Assembly (NCBI GenBank): GCA_018240985.1 | Contig: JAFEER010000276.1 | Coordinates: 1 to 63,894 of the forward strand | DNA length: 63,894 nucleotides | Direction: 5' to 3' | DNA from: Pseudomonadota bacterium | Lineage (GTDB): Bacteria; Pseudomonadota; Gammaproteobacteria; Burkholderiales; Burkholderiaceae_C | Shown here: positions 7,678 through 15,438 of the stretch, piece after piece | Position numbering within the stretch: position 1 is the stretch's first letter | How the letters are laid out: every line of letters begins with the position of its first letter | The notes under the pieces: model-generated | What the model saw: the letters and a program-made list of their open reading frames with translations, nothing else | The model's database searches: none | Told to the model about the DNA's origin: nothing | Position numbers and translations under genes: made by a program

Positions 7678-7792
7678 TCGCGGGTTCTCGATCCTCTGGC
7701 CGGCCGCTATGCGTACATGAGCATAGCCACAAGGCGCCAATAGGGGCGCCGCAGCCAATCCTGGCGCGTCCATGATCGTTGGAAGTGAAACC
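7673..7792 (+). promoter_or_regulatory. Possible internal promoter and structured leader of rplS
   Basis: TATAAT at 7673-7678 overlaps the trmD stop codon; the -35 region (CTGGCG) is weak. The 115-nt spacer before rplS contains two possible hairpins: TATGC...GCATA near 7708-7726, and GGCGCC-aatagg-GGCGCC near 7735-7752. This suggests separate transcription or leader control of L19. The assignment is tentative. Confidence 0.4.
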
Positions 7793-8173
7793 ATGAATCT
7801 GATCCAGATCCTCGAGCAGGAAGAAATCGCCCGCCTGAACAAGACCATCCCCGAGTTTGCGCCCGGCGACACCGTCATCGTCAGCGTGAACGTGGTCGAA
7901 GGCAGCCGCAAGCGCGTGCAGGCCTATGAAGGCGTGGTCATCGCCAAGCGCAACCGTGGCCTGAACAGCGGCTTCACCGTGCGCAAGATCTCCAGCGGCG
8001 AAGGCGTGGAGCGCACGTTCCAGACCTACAGCCCGCTGATCGCCGGCATCGAAGTCAAGCGCCGCGGCGACGTGCGCCGCGCCAAGCTGTACTACCTGCG
8101 CAGCCGCAGCGGCAAGTCGGCACGTATCAAGGAAAAGCTGCCCTCGCGCGTCAAGGTGACTGCCGCCGCGTAA
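7793..8173 (+). CDS. rplS: 50S ribosomal protein L19
   Basis: The 126-residue protein [20 protein letters not shown] with [40 protein letters not shown] and [22 protein letters not shown] is a full L19, located at the 30S-50S interface. GGAAGTGA precedes ATG 7793. It ends the rpsP operon and is followed by a strong terminator. Confidence 0.98.
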   Translation: MNLIQILEQEEIARLNKTIPEFAPGDTVIVSVNVVEGSRKRVQAYEGVVIAKRNRGLNSGFTVRKISSGEGVERTFQTYSPLIAGIEVKRRGDVRRAKLYYLRSRSGKSARIKEKLPSRVKVTAAA

Positions 8174-8200
8174 TTCCGGCCACACCAGCAGAACGCTGCA

Positions 8201-8236
8201 AAACCGCTACAGTGCGCAGGCCTGTAGCGGTTTTTT
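8201..8236 (+). terminator. Rho-independent terminator of the rpsP operon
   Basis: The 12-bp perfect stem AAACCGCTACAG / CTGTAGCGGTTT has a 9-nt loop and is followed by a run of T residues. It lies 27 bp after rplS. Confidence 0.95.
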
Positions 8237-8296
8237 CATATCTTGCCCCGATCCGTGAGCTCCTTTCGCCCCACTGATAGCGACGCAGCACAGGTG

Positions 8297-8980
8297 ATGT
8301 CCTCCCTGTCCTCGCTGCCCGACTTCGACCCGCGTGACGTGCCGCTCGTGGGCGTGGACACTGGCCTGCCGGCCGTGCCCGCGGCGGCGCAAACGCCCGC
8401 CGCATTGCGCCGGCGTTTTGCCGCACCGCCGCCATGGACGCCCGAGATCGTGCGCGAGCGAAAGTTCATCGAACGCCCGCCTGCGCACGCTGCCGTGCTG
8501 ATGCCCATCGTGCAGCGCGAGCGGCCCACGGTGCTGCTCACCGAGCGCACCGCCCACCTGTCCACGCACAAGAGCCAGGTGGCTTTCCCTGGCGGGCGCA
8601 CCGACCCAGAGGATCTGGACGCCGCAGCCACCGCGCTGCGCGAGGCGCAGGAGGAGGTGGGGCTGGATGCGAGCCGCGTCGAGGTGCTGGGCAGCCTGCC
8701 CATCTACGTGACAGGATCGGCCTTCATTGTCACGCCCGTGGTGGCCCTGGTGCAGCCTGGCTTTGCACTGCAGCCCAATCCCCATGAAGTGGCCGACGTG
8801 TTCGAGGTGCCGCTCGATTTCCTGCTCAACCCCGCTCACCACGAACGCCACGTTCTGGAGTGGCAGGGCCTGCGGCGCGAATGGTTTGCCATGCCGTACC
8901 AGGACGGCGCGCGCCAGCGCTACATCTGGGGCGCCACGGCCGCCATGCTGCGCAACTTCTACCGCTTCATGAGTGCCTGA
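8297..8980 (+). CDS. Nudix hydrolase, CoA pyrophosphatase type (NudL-like)
   Basis: The protein has 227 residues from ATG 8297. The Nudix box reads GGRTDPEDLDAAATALREAQ followed by EEVGL, matching G-x5-E-x7-R-E-x2-E-E-x-G with one position occupied by Asp. LLTERTAHLSTHKSQVAFPGG just before it is the UPF0035/NudL signature of enzymes that cleave coenzyme A and related dinucleotides. The start is uncertain: GTG 8255 and TTG 8243 are in frame and would add up to 18 residues, and none has a clear ribosome-binding site. It follows the rplS terminator, so it has its own promoter. Confidence 0.88.
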   Translation: MSSLSSLPDFDPRDVPLVGVDTGLPAVPAAAQTPAALRRRFAAPPPWTPEIVRERKFIERPPAHAAVLMPIVQRERPTVLLTERTAHLSTHKSQVAFPGGRTDPEDLDAAATALREAQEEVGLDASRVEVLGSLPIYVTGSAFIVTPVVALVQPGFALQPNPHEVADVFEVPLDFLLNPAHHERHVLEWQGLRREWFAMPYQDGARQRYIWGATAAMLRNFYRFMSA

Positions 8981-9074
8981 TGGGTGCGTCGAGGGCTGTG
9001 CGTTTGGCGTTGTGCGTGCCGTAGGCCGCCGCTCAGCGCTCAGCGCTAAACGCGCACTGGCTATCATTGCCGCC

Positions 9075-10061
9075 ATGAGTTTCTTTGCCATCCTGTTCGC
9101 CTTGCTCATCGAGCAGGCCAGGCCGTTGGCGCGCAGCAATCCCATCCATGAAGGCCTGCGTGCCTGGGCCTTGTCGGTGTGCCGCAGTTTCGATACCGGC
9201 CAGCAGCACCATGGCTGGCTGGCCTGGGGCCTGGCCGTGCTGGTGCCGCCGCTGGCCGTGCTGGCCGTGCACTGGGCGTTGCTGCATTGGCTGGGCTGGC
9301 CGCTGGCCCTGGTGTGGAGCGTGGCCGTGCTCTACATCACGCTGGGTTTTCGCCAGTTCAGCCACCATTTCACGGCCATACGCGACGCGCTGGAGGATGG
9401 CGACGCGGCCGAGGCGCGCTCGCGCCTGGCGCAGTGGAAGCAGGTGGACGCGAGCGAGCTGCCGCGCAGCGAAATCGTGCGCCATGTGATCGAGTATTCG
9501 GTGATCGCGGCGCACCGCCATGTGTTTGGCGTGCTGGCCTGGTACGCGGTGCTGGCGGCCCTGGGCCTGGGGCCGACCGGTGCGGTGCTGTACCGGCTGG
9601 CCGAATTTGTGGCGCGCTATTGGGGCGCGCAATCACGCGTGGTGACGGCGCACCCGGCCAGCGAGTCGCTGCAGGCCGCATCGGCGCGCGCCTGGATGGT
9701 GATCGACTGGCTGCCGGCACGCCTGACGGCCCTGTCCTTTGCCGTCGTCGGCAGCTTCGAGGAGGCCATCGACGGCTGGCGCTTTCACGCCCAGCGTTTC
9801 CCCAATGACAACGACGGCGTGCTGCTGGCCGCCACCGCCGGCGCCATCAATGTGCGCCTGGGCGGCGAGGCGCTGCGCAGCCGCGCCGAGGCGGCAACGC
9901 CCGGCTTCGAGGCCGGCGCCGAGATCGGCGACAGCGACGCCACGCCGGGCCGCGAGCCCGAGGTCGGCCACCTGCGCAGCGTGGTCGGCCTGGTATGGCG
10001 CTCGGTGGTGGTGTGGATGCTGCTGCTGGCGCTGCTGACGCTGGCGCGGCTGTTGGGTTGA
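9075..10061 (+). CDS. CobD/CbiB (AmpE-like) family membrane protein
   Basis: The 328-residue protein opens MSFFAILFALLIEQARPLARSNP, typical of the CobD/CbiB family members that AmpE belongs to. It has about four to five membrane helices, at residues ~45-65 and ~68-90, one near 140-160, and at the C-terminus (WMLLLALLTLARLLG). HFTAIRDALEDGDAAEARSRL and GSFEEAIDGWRFHAQ are family blocks. No cobalamin gene is nearby, so cobinamide synthesis is unlikely and an AmpE-like signalling or membrane role is more plausible. It starts 94 bp after the Nudix gene. Confidence 0.8.
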   Translation: MSFFAILFALLIEQARPLARSNPIHEGLRAWALSVCRSFDTGQQHHGWLAWGLAVLVPPLAVLAVHWALLHWLGWPLALVWSVAVLYITLGFRQFSHHFTAIRDALEDGDAAEARSRLAQWKQVDASELPRSEIVRHVIEYSVIAAHRHVFGVLAWYAVLAALGLGPTGAVLYRLAEFVARYWGAQSRVVTAHPASESLQAASARAWMVIDWLPARLTALSFAVVGSFEEAIDGWRFHAQRFPNDNDGVLLAATAGAINVRLGGEALRSRAEAATPGFEAGAEIGDSDATPGREPEVGHLRSVVGLVWRSVVVWMLLLALLTLARLLG

Positions 10062-10120
10062 TGCTCTCTATTTAGGAGCTACCTGCGCATGACCGACGCC
10101 AGGTTTGTGCCGAAGTGGGC

Positions 10121-10471
10121 TCAATCCCCGTTGGCGAACCTGGTATCGACGTACACCCAGGCATTCCCGCCGGAGGCCAGCGCAGCAGCCACGCGCCGGT
10201 ACGCCGCAACCTCGTACCGATCGGCCTGTTCAAGCTCCTGATCCGTGATCTCGAACACGGTGCCAGGTACGCGCGCCTGTGCGTCGCCGGTGGGCCGGAC
10301 AATCGGGTGGTGCGTCTTGCCGCTGGTTCTGACGACCTCGGGGTCGTCTATGGCGACCATGGACTGCTCATAGCCGACGAGGGCGTCTGGCCGCCCGGCG
10401 AGAGGCCGGCCAAAGGTGCTGATCTGCACGTTGTCCTGCTGCAAGGTGCCGTATGAGAATAGAAGAGGCAT
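10121..10471 (-). CDS. Gamma-glutamylcyclotransferase (AIG2-like) family protein
   Basis: The 116-residue protein starts MPLLFSYGTLQQDNVQISTF; the YGTLQ loop is the substrate-binding signature of the GGCT/AIG2 fold. VPGTVFEITDQELEQADRYE contains the family's E-x2-x-D-x-YE segment with the catalytic Glu. It would release 5-oxoproline from gamma-glutamyl compounds, but bacterial substrates are poorly known. It is single-domain with normal length, 56 bp downstream of rsgA on the same strand, so it could be the last gene of that operon. Confidence 0.88.
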   Translation of the reverse strand: MPLLFSYGTLQQDNVQISTFGRPLAGRPDALVGYEQSMVAIDDPEVVRTSGKTHHPIVRPTGDAQARVPGTVFEITDQELEQADRYEVAAYRRVAAALASGGNAWVYVDTRFANGD

Positions 10472-10527
10472 GGGGCGTCGGACGTGGTGTTGATGAATGG
10501 ATCGTGAGGCCAGGCCTGGCGGGCGCC

Positions 10528-11493
10528 TCAGTACAGGCTCTGGCTCAGTTCGTCGAACAGCTCGCCATAGATGCGGTAGCGCTGCGGGCTGATGGCCTGC
10601 GCATCGTGGCCCTCGCGCACCTGGGGCATTACGGCGCAGCCGGGCTCGTGCAGGTGGGTGCAGTTGTAGAAGCGGCAGCCGCCGGCATGTGCGGCGATGT
10701 CGGGCATGCAGTGCACCAGGTCGGCCGATGCCAGGTGGCGCAGGCCGAATTCCTGAAAGCCCGGCGAGTCGATCAGCGCCGTGCTGCGCTCATCGTCGAT
10801 CCAGTACAGGCTGGTGCTGGTGGTGGTGTGCTTGCCCGAGTTCAGCGCCTGCGAAATCTCGCCCGTCTGCGCCGCGGCGCCCGGCACCAGCAGGTTCACC
10901 AGGGTGCTCTTGCCCGAGCCCGACGGGCCCAGCACCAGCGTGGTCTTGCCGGCCAAGAGCGACAGCAGCGCCTCGCGATCCACGGCGCCGGAGTGCGTCA
11001 GCGACAGCGGCAGCACGCGATAGTGGTGGCGCGTAGCGTGGTCGCCACCCATGTGGCGGTAGGGCCACAGGCGCTCCCAGGCGCGCGCGAAGGGCTCCAC
11101 CAGGTCGCTCTTGTTCAGGGCGATCAGCGGCGTGATCTGCGCCGCTTCGGCGGCGATCAGGGCGCGCGCCAGCTGGCTTTCGGAGAACACCGGTTCGGCC
11201 GCGATCAGGATCAGCACCTGATCCAGGTTGGCGGCAAAGGACTTGGTGCGCACCTCGTCCTGGCGGTAGAACAGGTTGCGCCGCTCCAGCACCTTCTCTA
11301 TCGTGCCCTCGTCGCCCTGGCCGCGCGCCTGGCCCGGCGCGGCGGCCTGCCACAGCACGCGGTCGCCGACCACGGCCTGGCTCTTCTTGCCGCGCGGGTG
11401 GCAGATGCGGCGCGTGCCGTCGGGCGTCTCCACCACGCAGTGGCGGCCGTAGCTGGCCACCACCAGGCCCTCCAGGCCGGCGCCGCGGTTCAT
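10528..11493 (-). CDS. rsgA: Ribosome small subunit-dependent GTPase A
   Basis: This 321-residue circularly permuted GTPase releases RbfA late in 30S maturation. Seen in order: OB fold (GLVVASYGRHCVVETPDGTR), G4 LNKSDLV, G1 GPSGSGKSTLVNLL, G3 DSPGFQEFGL, and a C-terminal zinc site (GGCRFYNCTHLHEPGCAV, with C-x5-C-x-H-x5-C spacing). Its ATG overlaps the phhB stop codon (ATGA), showing translational coupling in the operon peptidase-phhB-rsgA. Confidence 0.97.
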   Translation of the reverse strand: MNRGAGLEGLVVASYGRHCVVETPDGTRRICHPRGKKSQAVVGDRVLWQAAAPGQARGQGDEGTIEKVLERRNLFYRQDEVRTKSFAANLDQVLILIAAEPVFSESQLARALIAAEAAQITPLIALNKSDLVEPFARAWERLWPYRHMGGDHATRHHYRVLPLSLTHSGAVDREALLSLLAGKTTLVLGPSGSGKSTLVNLLVPGAAAQTGEISQALNSGKHTTTSTSLYWIDDERSTALIDSPGFQEFGLRHLASADLVHCMPDIAAHAGGCRFYNCTHLHEPGCAVMPQVREGHDAQAISPQRYRIYGELFDELSQSLY

Positions 11494-11834
11494 GCGGCGG
11501 CCAGCAGCGCATCGATGCGCTGGGCGCAGTCGATGTCGGTGGCCGAGATGCCGCCCACGTCGTGCGTATTCAGGCGCACCACGCAGCGGTTGTAGTGCAC
11601 CGACAAGTCCGGGTGGTGATCCTGCGCATGGGCGATGAAGGCCACGGCGTTCACGAAGGCCATGGTCTCGTGGTAGTTGGCGAAGTGGTAGCTCTTGGTG
11701 ATGGCCACGTCGGCGCCGTCGCCGGACAACTGCCAGCCCTGCAGTTCGGCCAGTTTTGCTACCACTTCGGTAGCTGTCAGCGCACGCCTGGTCTGCGTAG
11801 ACCAGTCTTTCTTTGGAAACATAGAGTTTGTCAT
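11490..11834 (-). CDS. phhB: Pterin-4a-carbinolamine dehydratase
   Basis: The 114-residue protein has the dehydratase active-site pattern in [37 protein letters not shown] and [16 protein letters not shown], where the His-His pair and the later His act in dehydration. It recycles 4a-hydroxytetrahydrobiopterin; in bacteria without phenylalanine hydroxylase it may serve molybdopterin or other pterin repair. It overlaps both neighbours by 4 bp (ATGA at each end). ATG 11834 has no clear ribosome-binding site, consistent with coupling to the upstream peptidase gene. Confidence 0.95.
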   Translation of the reverse strand: MTNSMFPKKDWSTQTRRALTATEVVAKLAELQGWQLSGDGADVAITKSYHFANYHETMAFVNAVAFIAHAQDHHPDLSVHYNRCVVRLNTHDVGGISATDIDCAQRIDALLAAA

Positions 11835-13144
11835 GGCGGCAGGGCCACGGGCAGGCGCGCCAGGCGCTCCGTGGCTGGGGGGTGGGAGTAGTAGAACCTC
11901 ACGTAGACCGGATCTGGCGTGAGCGTGGAGGCATTGTCCTGGTAGAGCTTGAGCAGGGCCGATGCCAGGTCGGCGCCGCTGGCCTGGGCCACGGCGTAGG
12001 CATCGGCCTGGAATTCGTGGCGGCGCGACATCTGCGCCAGCAGCGGCGACACGAACAGCGTGAACACCGGCGCCGCCAGCAGGAACAGCAGCAGCGCCAG
12101 CGCGTCGTTGGGCGCCGCGCCGGGCAGGCCCGGCAGCATCAGATTGGGCTGCACGCCCAGGCCGGTATAGAACCAGCCGCGCGTGGACAGCCAGCCGAGA
12201 AGCGCGAAGCCGGCCAGGCTGATGGCGAACATGCCAGCCAAGCGGCGCGTGATGTGCCTGTGCTTGAAGTGGCCCAGCTCGTGCGCCAGCACGGCCTCGA
12301 CCTCGCCCGGCGCCAGCTGGCGGAGCAGCGTGTCGTAGAACACCACGCGCTTGGCGGCGCCAAAACCGGTGAAGTAGGCGTTGGCGTGGGCGCTGCGGCG
12401 GCTGCCGTCCATCACGAACAGGCCCTTGGCGGCAAAGCCGCAGCGTTGCATCAGCGCCGTCACGCGTGCCTTCAGATCTTCGTCCGCCAGCGGCTGGAAC
12501 TTGTTGAACAGCGGCGCGATGAACAGCGGAAACACCACCATCAGCAGCAGGTTGAAGCCCATCCACACGCACCAGGCCCACAGCCACCACAGCGGGCCCG
12601 CCGCGCCCATCAGCCACAGGATCAGCGCGGCAATCGGCAGCCCGATCACGGCGCCGAGCAGCGTGGACTTGAGCAGGTCGGCCAGCCACAGCCGCGGCGT
12701 CATCTGGTTGAAGCCAAAGCGCTGCTCCAGCCGGAAGGTCTGGTACAGCGTCGCCGGCAGGTCGATGGCGCCACTGACGAGTGCAAAGCCGACCAGCAGA
12801 GCCAGTTGCTGCGCCATGCCGCCACCCAGCCAGGACAGCAGCCATTGATTGAGCGCATCCAGCCCGCCCAGCAGCGTCCAGCCCAGCACCACGGCGCTGG
12901 ACAGGCCCATCTCCAGCAGGCCGAAGCGCGCCTTGGCCACGGTGTAGTCGGCGGCCTTCTGGTGCGCGGCCAGGGTGATGCGGCCGGCAAAGGGCGCGGG
13001 CACGGCGCCGCGGTGTTGCGCCACATGGCGGATCTGGCGCGAGGCCAGCCACAGGCGCAGCAGCAGGCCCGCCAGCAGCAGAAAGGCAAAGACCAGCGTC
13101 GTCAGGGTAGAGGGGGTAAGCAGCGTGGCAGAAGAGGGCGGCAT
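11831..13144 (-). CDS. M48 family metallopeptidase, Ste24/HtpX-like
   Basis: The 437-residue membrane protease carries the zinc motif [16 protein letters not shown] (HExxH, with the third ligand Glu in [11 protein letters not shown]). Several membrane helices surround it, at residues ~15-30, ~65-85, ~105-120, ~145-175, ~180-205 and two after the HExxH helix. The layout ([33 protein letters not shown]) follows Ste24/CAAX-protease homologues. The native bacterial substrate is unknown, though membrane protein quality control is likely. The frame stays open upstream to 13732, but ATG 13144 gives the family N-terminus and leaves 33 bp to the divergent orn gene. Confidence 0.93.
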   Translation of the reverse strand: MPPSSATLLTPSTLTTLVFAFLLLAGLLLRLWLASRQIRHVAQHRGAVPAPFAGRITLAAHQKAADYTVAKARFGLLEMGLSSAVVLGWTLLGGLDALNQWLLSWLGGGMAQQLALLVGFALVSGAIDLPATLYQTFRLEQRFGFNQMTPRLWLADLLKSTLLGAVIGLPIAALILWLMGAAGPLWWLWAWCVWMGFNLLLMVVFPLFIAPLFNKFQPLADEDLKARVTALMQRCGFAAKGLFVMDGSRRSAHANAYFTGFGAAKRVVFYDTLLRQLAPGEVEAVLAHELGHFKHRHITRRLAGMFAISLAGFALLGWLSTRGWFYTGLGVQPNLMLPGLPGAAPNDALALLLFLLAAPVFTLFVSPLLAQMSRRHEFQADAYAVAQASGADLASALLKLYQDNASTLTPDPVYVRFYYSHPPATERLARLPVALPP

Positions 13145-13177
13145 AGGCGGCCTGAGTTTACGGCGACAATCCGCGCC

Positions 13178-13759
13178 ATGCTTGAAACTGCCACCCCTGC
13201 CAGCGCCTCTGAACTGGCCAAATCCGACCTGAACCTGGTCTGGCTCGACTGTGAAATGAGCGGGCTCGACCCCGAGAAGGAACGCCTGCTGGAGATCGCC
13301 GTGGTCGTCACCGGCCCCAGCCTGGAGCCGCGCGTCGAAGGCCCGGTGTTCGCCATCCACCAGTCCGACGCCGTGCTCGACGCCATGGACGCCTGGAACA
13401 AGGGCACGCATGGCCGCAGCGGCCTGATCGACAAGGTGCGCGCCTCCACCATCGACGAGGCCGAGGCCGAACGCCAGCTGATCGAGTTTTTGGCGCGCTA
13501 CGTGCCCAAGGGCAAGGCGCCCATGTGCGGCAACAGCATCGGCCAGGACAGGCGCTTCCTGGTCAAGTACATGCCCAAATTGGAGGTCTTCTTCCACTAC
13601 CGCAACGTGGACGTGAGCACGCTCAAGGAGCTGGCGAGGCGCTGGAAGCCCGGCGCCTACGACTCCTTCAAGAAGGCCCAGCGCCACACGGCGCTGGCCG
13701 ACGTGCATGAATCCATCGACGAGCTGGCGCACTATCGTCAGTGTTTCCTTGCATTGTGA
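13178..13759 (+). CDS. orn: Oligoribonuclease
   Basis: The 193-residue DEDDh exonuclease reads [21 protein letters not shown] (Exo I Asp and Glu), [19 protein letters not shown] (Exo II) and [20 protein letters not shown] (Exo III, His and Asp). It degrades 2-5 nt RNAs and pGpG in the cytoplasm, completing mRNA and cyclic-di-GMP turnover. ATG 13178 gives a slightly longer N-terminus than usual (about 16 residues before LVWLD). It is divergent from the M48 peptidase with a 33-bp gap. Confidence 0.97.
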   Translation: MLETATPASASELAKSDLNLVWLDCEMSGLDPEKERLLEIAVVVTGPSLEPRVEGPVFAIHQSDAVLDAMDAWNKGTHGRSGLIDKVRASTIDEAEAERQLIEFLARYVPKGKAPMCGNSIGQDRRFLVKYMPKLEVFFHYRNVDVSTLKELARRWKPGAYDSFKKAQRHTALADVHESIDELAHYRQCFLAL

Positions 13760-13882
13760 AAACGCTTGACGTCGGTAAATAATCCGCCCCCGTCTTTATC
13801 AAGACGATTGCGCTCGCTGGGCGGAGGCAATCAGCCCCGCGCCCAGGGGCATTCCAGCGCTATCTTTACCGGAACATTCGCC

Positions 13883-15016
13883 ATGCAAAACATCTTCCTG
13901 AAATCCACCCTCGTGGCCGCAGCGGCCCTGGTTTGCGCCAGCGGCGCCCTGGCCCAGGAGCAGGTCGTCAAGATCGGCCACAGCGGCCCCCTGTCCGGCC
14001 CCAACACCTTTGCCGGGCGTGACAACGACAACGGCGTGCGCCTGGCCATCGAGGATCTGAACGCACGCAAGATCAACGTGGGCGGCAAGACGCTGAAGTT
14101 CGAGCTGGTGTCCGAGGATGACCAGTGCGACGCCAAGGCCGGCGTGGCCGTGGCGCAGAAGTTTGTCGATTCGGGCGTGCGCTATGTCATGGGCCCGTAC
14201 TGCTCGGGCGTCACCATTCCCTCGTCGCGCGTCTATGACGGCGGCGGCACCATGGTCTCCACCGTGGGTACCAACCCCAAGATCACCCAGGCCGGCTACA
14301 AGAATTTGTTCCGTATCGTGGCCAGCGACGTGCAGGCCGGCGCCAACATGGCCACCTATGCCGCCAACGTGCTCAAGGCCAAGAAGGTCGGCGTGATCGA
14401 CGACCGCACGGCCTTCGGCCAGGGCCTGGCCGATGAATTCTCCAAGGAGGCGCAGAAGCTCGGCATGACCGTGGTGGGCCGCGAGTTCACGACCGACAAG
14501 GCCACCGACTTCATGGCCATCCTGACCAACCTCAAGGCCAAGCAGCCCGAGGCCATCTTCTACGGCGGCTACGCGCCCCAGGCCGCGCCCATGGCGCGCC
14601 AGATGAAGCAACTGGGCCTCAACGCCAAGCTGCTGGGCGGCGACACCCTGTGCAGCCCCGAGATGATCAAGCTCGGCGGCGACGCGGTGGACAACGTGGT
14701 GTATTGCGCCTACGCCGGCACGCTGGTCGAGAAAGATCCTGCAGCCCAGGCCTTCCATGACAAGTTCAAGAAGCGCTTCGGCCAGAACCCCGACGTCTAC
14801 GGCCCGTTCTACTACGACCAGACCATGAACATCGGCGAGGCCATGCAAAAGAGCGGCTCCATCGACCCGGCCAAGGTCGGCGCCTACATGCACCAGCACG
14901 CCTACAAGGGTGTGATGGGCGAGTACGCCTACGACGACAAGGGCAACCGCGTGAAGGCGCCGGTGGTCGTCATGACCTTCGAGGCCGGCAAGGCCAAGCC
15001 GCTGGCGAGTTATTGA
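13883..15016 (+). CDS. Branched-chain amino acid ABC transporter substrate-binding protein (orphan)
   Basis: The 377-residue periplasmic protein has a signal peptide (IFLKSTLVAAAALVCASGALAQ) and the LivJ/LivK fold: VKIGHSGPLSGPNTFAGRDN, VRYVMGPYCSGVTIPSSRVY, ILTNLKAKQPEAIFYGG. It should bind Leu/Ile/Val or a related amino acid. No permease or ATPase genes (livHMGF) are adjacent, so it must work with a transporter encoded elsewhere. ATG 13883 follows a GGAA; an in-frame start at 13766 would bury the signal peptide. Confidence 0.93.
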   Translation: MQNIFLKSTLVAAAALVCASGALAQEQVVKIGHSGPLSGPNTFAGRDNDNGVRLAIEDLNARKINVGGKTLKFELVSEDDQCDAKAGVAVAQKFVDSGVRYVMGPYCSGVTIPSSRVYDGGGTMVSTVGTNPKITQAGYKNLFRIVASDVQAGANMATYAANVLKAKKVGVIDDRTAFGQGLADEFSKEAQKLGMTVVGREFTTDKATDFMAILTNLKAKQPEAIFYGGYAPQAAPMARQMKQLGLNAKLLGGDTLCSPEMIKLGGDAVDNVVYCAYAGTLVEKDPAAQAFHDKFKKRFGQNPDVYGPFYYDQTMNIGEAMQKSGSIDPAKVGAYMHQHAYKGVMGEYAYDDKGNRVKAPVVVMTFEAGKAKPLASY

Positions 15017-15020
15017 CGCA

Positions 15021-15135
15021 ACCCCCTGAGGCGCTACGCGCCTTCCCCCTTCTCTCGCCTCGCTTGCGCGATGCGGGAAGGGGGACGCAGCCAGCGCGGC
15101 GGGGCGGCCCTTGCGCGGCTGCTGCTGGCTTGGGG
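15021..15135. repeat. Dispersed intergenic palindromic repeat
   Basis: Just after the stop codon of the binding-protein gene, a G/C-rich block contains a 9-bp inverted repeat, TCCCCCTTC (15044-15052) and GAAGGGGGA (15077-15085), followed by a GC-rich tail to about 15135. The block resembles intergenic repeats I associate with Comamonadaceae genomes. Its hairpin could end transcription of the upstream gene. The rest of the 422-bp gap holds the rhlE leader described separately. Confidence 0.55.
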
Positions 15136-15187
15136 CGCGCCAGTTTTGTACGTGAGGGTTTTCGGATCGCGTCGGCTCGACTTCGAC

Positions 15188-15216
15188 TTGCGGGAAAACC
15201 CCAGCCATGTCATAAT
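15188..15216 (+). promoter_or_regulatory. Candidate sigma-70 promoter of rhlE
   Basis: TTGCGG (15188-15193), a 17-bp spacer and CATAAT (15211-15216) are a good match. Transcription would begin near 15223, giving a leader of about 216 nt before the helicase start. Confidence 0.55.
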
Positions 15217-15226
15217 CCACAGCTTA

Positions 15227-15254
15227 CACCGTCACGAGGCGGTGCAATTTTTTT
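15227..15254 (+). promoter_or_regulatory. Hairpin plus U-tract at the start of the rhlE leader
   Basis: CACCG-tcacgagg-CGGTG forms a 5-bp stem with an 8-nt loop, followed by CAA and seven T residues. It begins about 4 nt after the predicted transcription start, so it could be an attenuator, a 5' stabilising hairpin, or part of a cold-responsive leader. Confidence 0.45.
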
Positions 15255-15438
15255 GTGCATCTCCCTTCACACACCGGGCACTGCACGCCAGCGTGACAGT
15301 CACGCGGCGCCTTGCAATCAATGCCCACCCGGGTCGTCCGCTGCGGCCCCAAGGTTTCGTTTGATGGTTGATGTTTTGTAACCATCGAGCGAAGCCTGCC
15401 CAGGAAAGCGCCTGCGGCCGTCTTCGTGTGAGCAAATC

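Noticed and set aside
11750-11790. DNA in phhB resembling the dispersed TAGCT/GCGC repeat
   Set aside because: The encoded peptide ([14 protein letters not shown]) fits the normal dehydratase family N-terminus, so coding constraint explains it.
13145-13732. Upstream extension of the M48 peptidase frame
   Set aside because: It is entirely antisense to orn; ATG 13144 gives the proper family N-terminus.
13766-13771. TTGACG as a -35 box for the amino acid binding-protein gene
   Set aside because: No -10 hexamer occurs 16-19 bp downstream.
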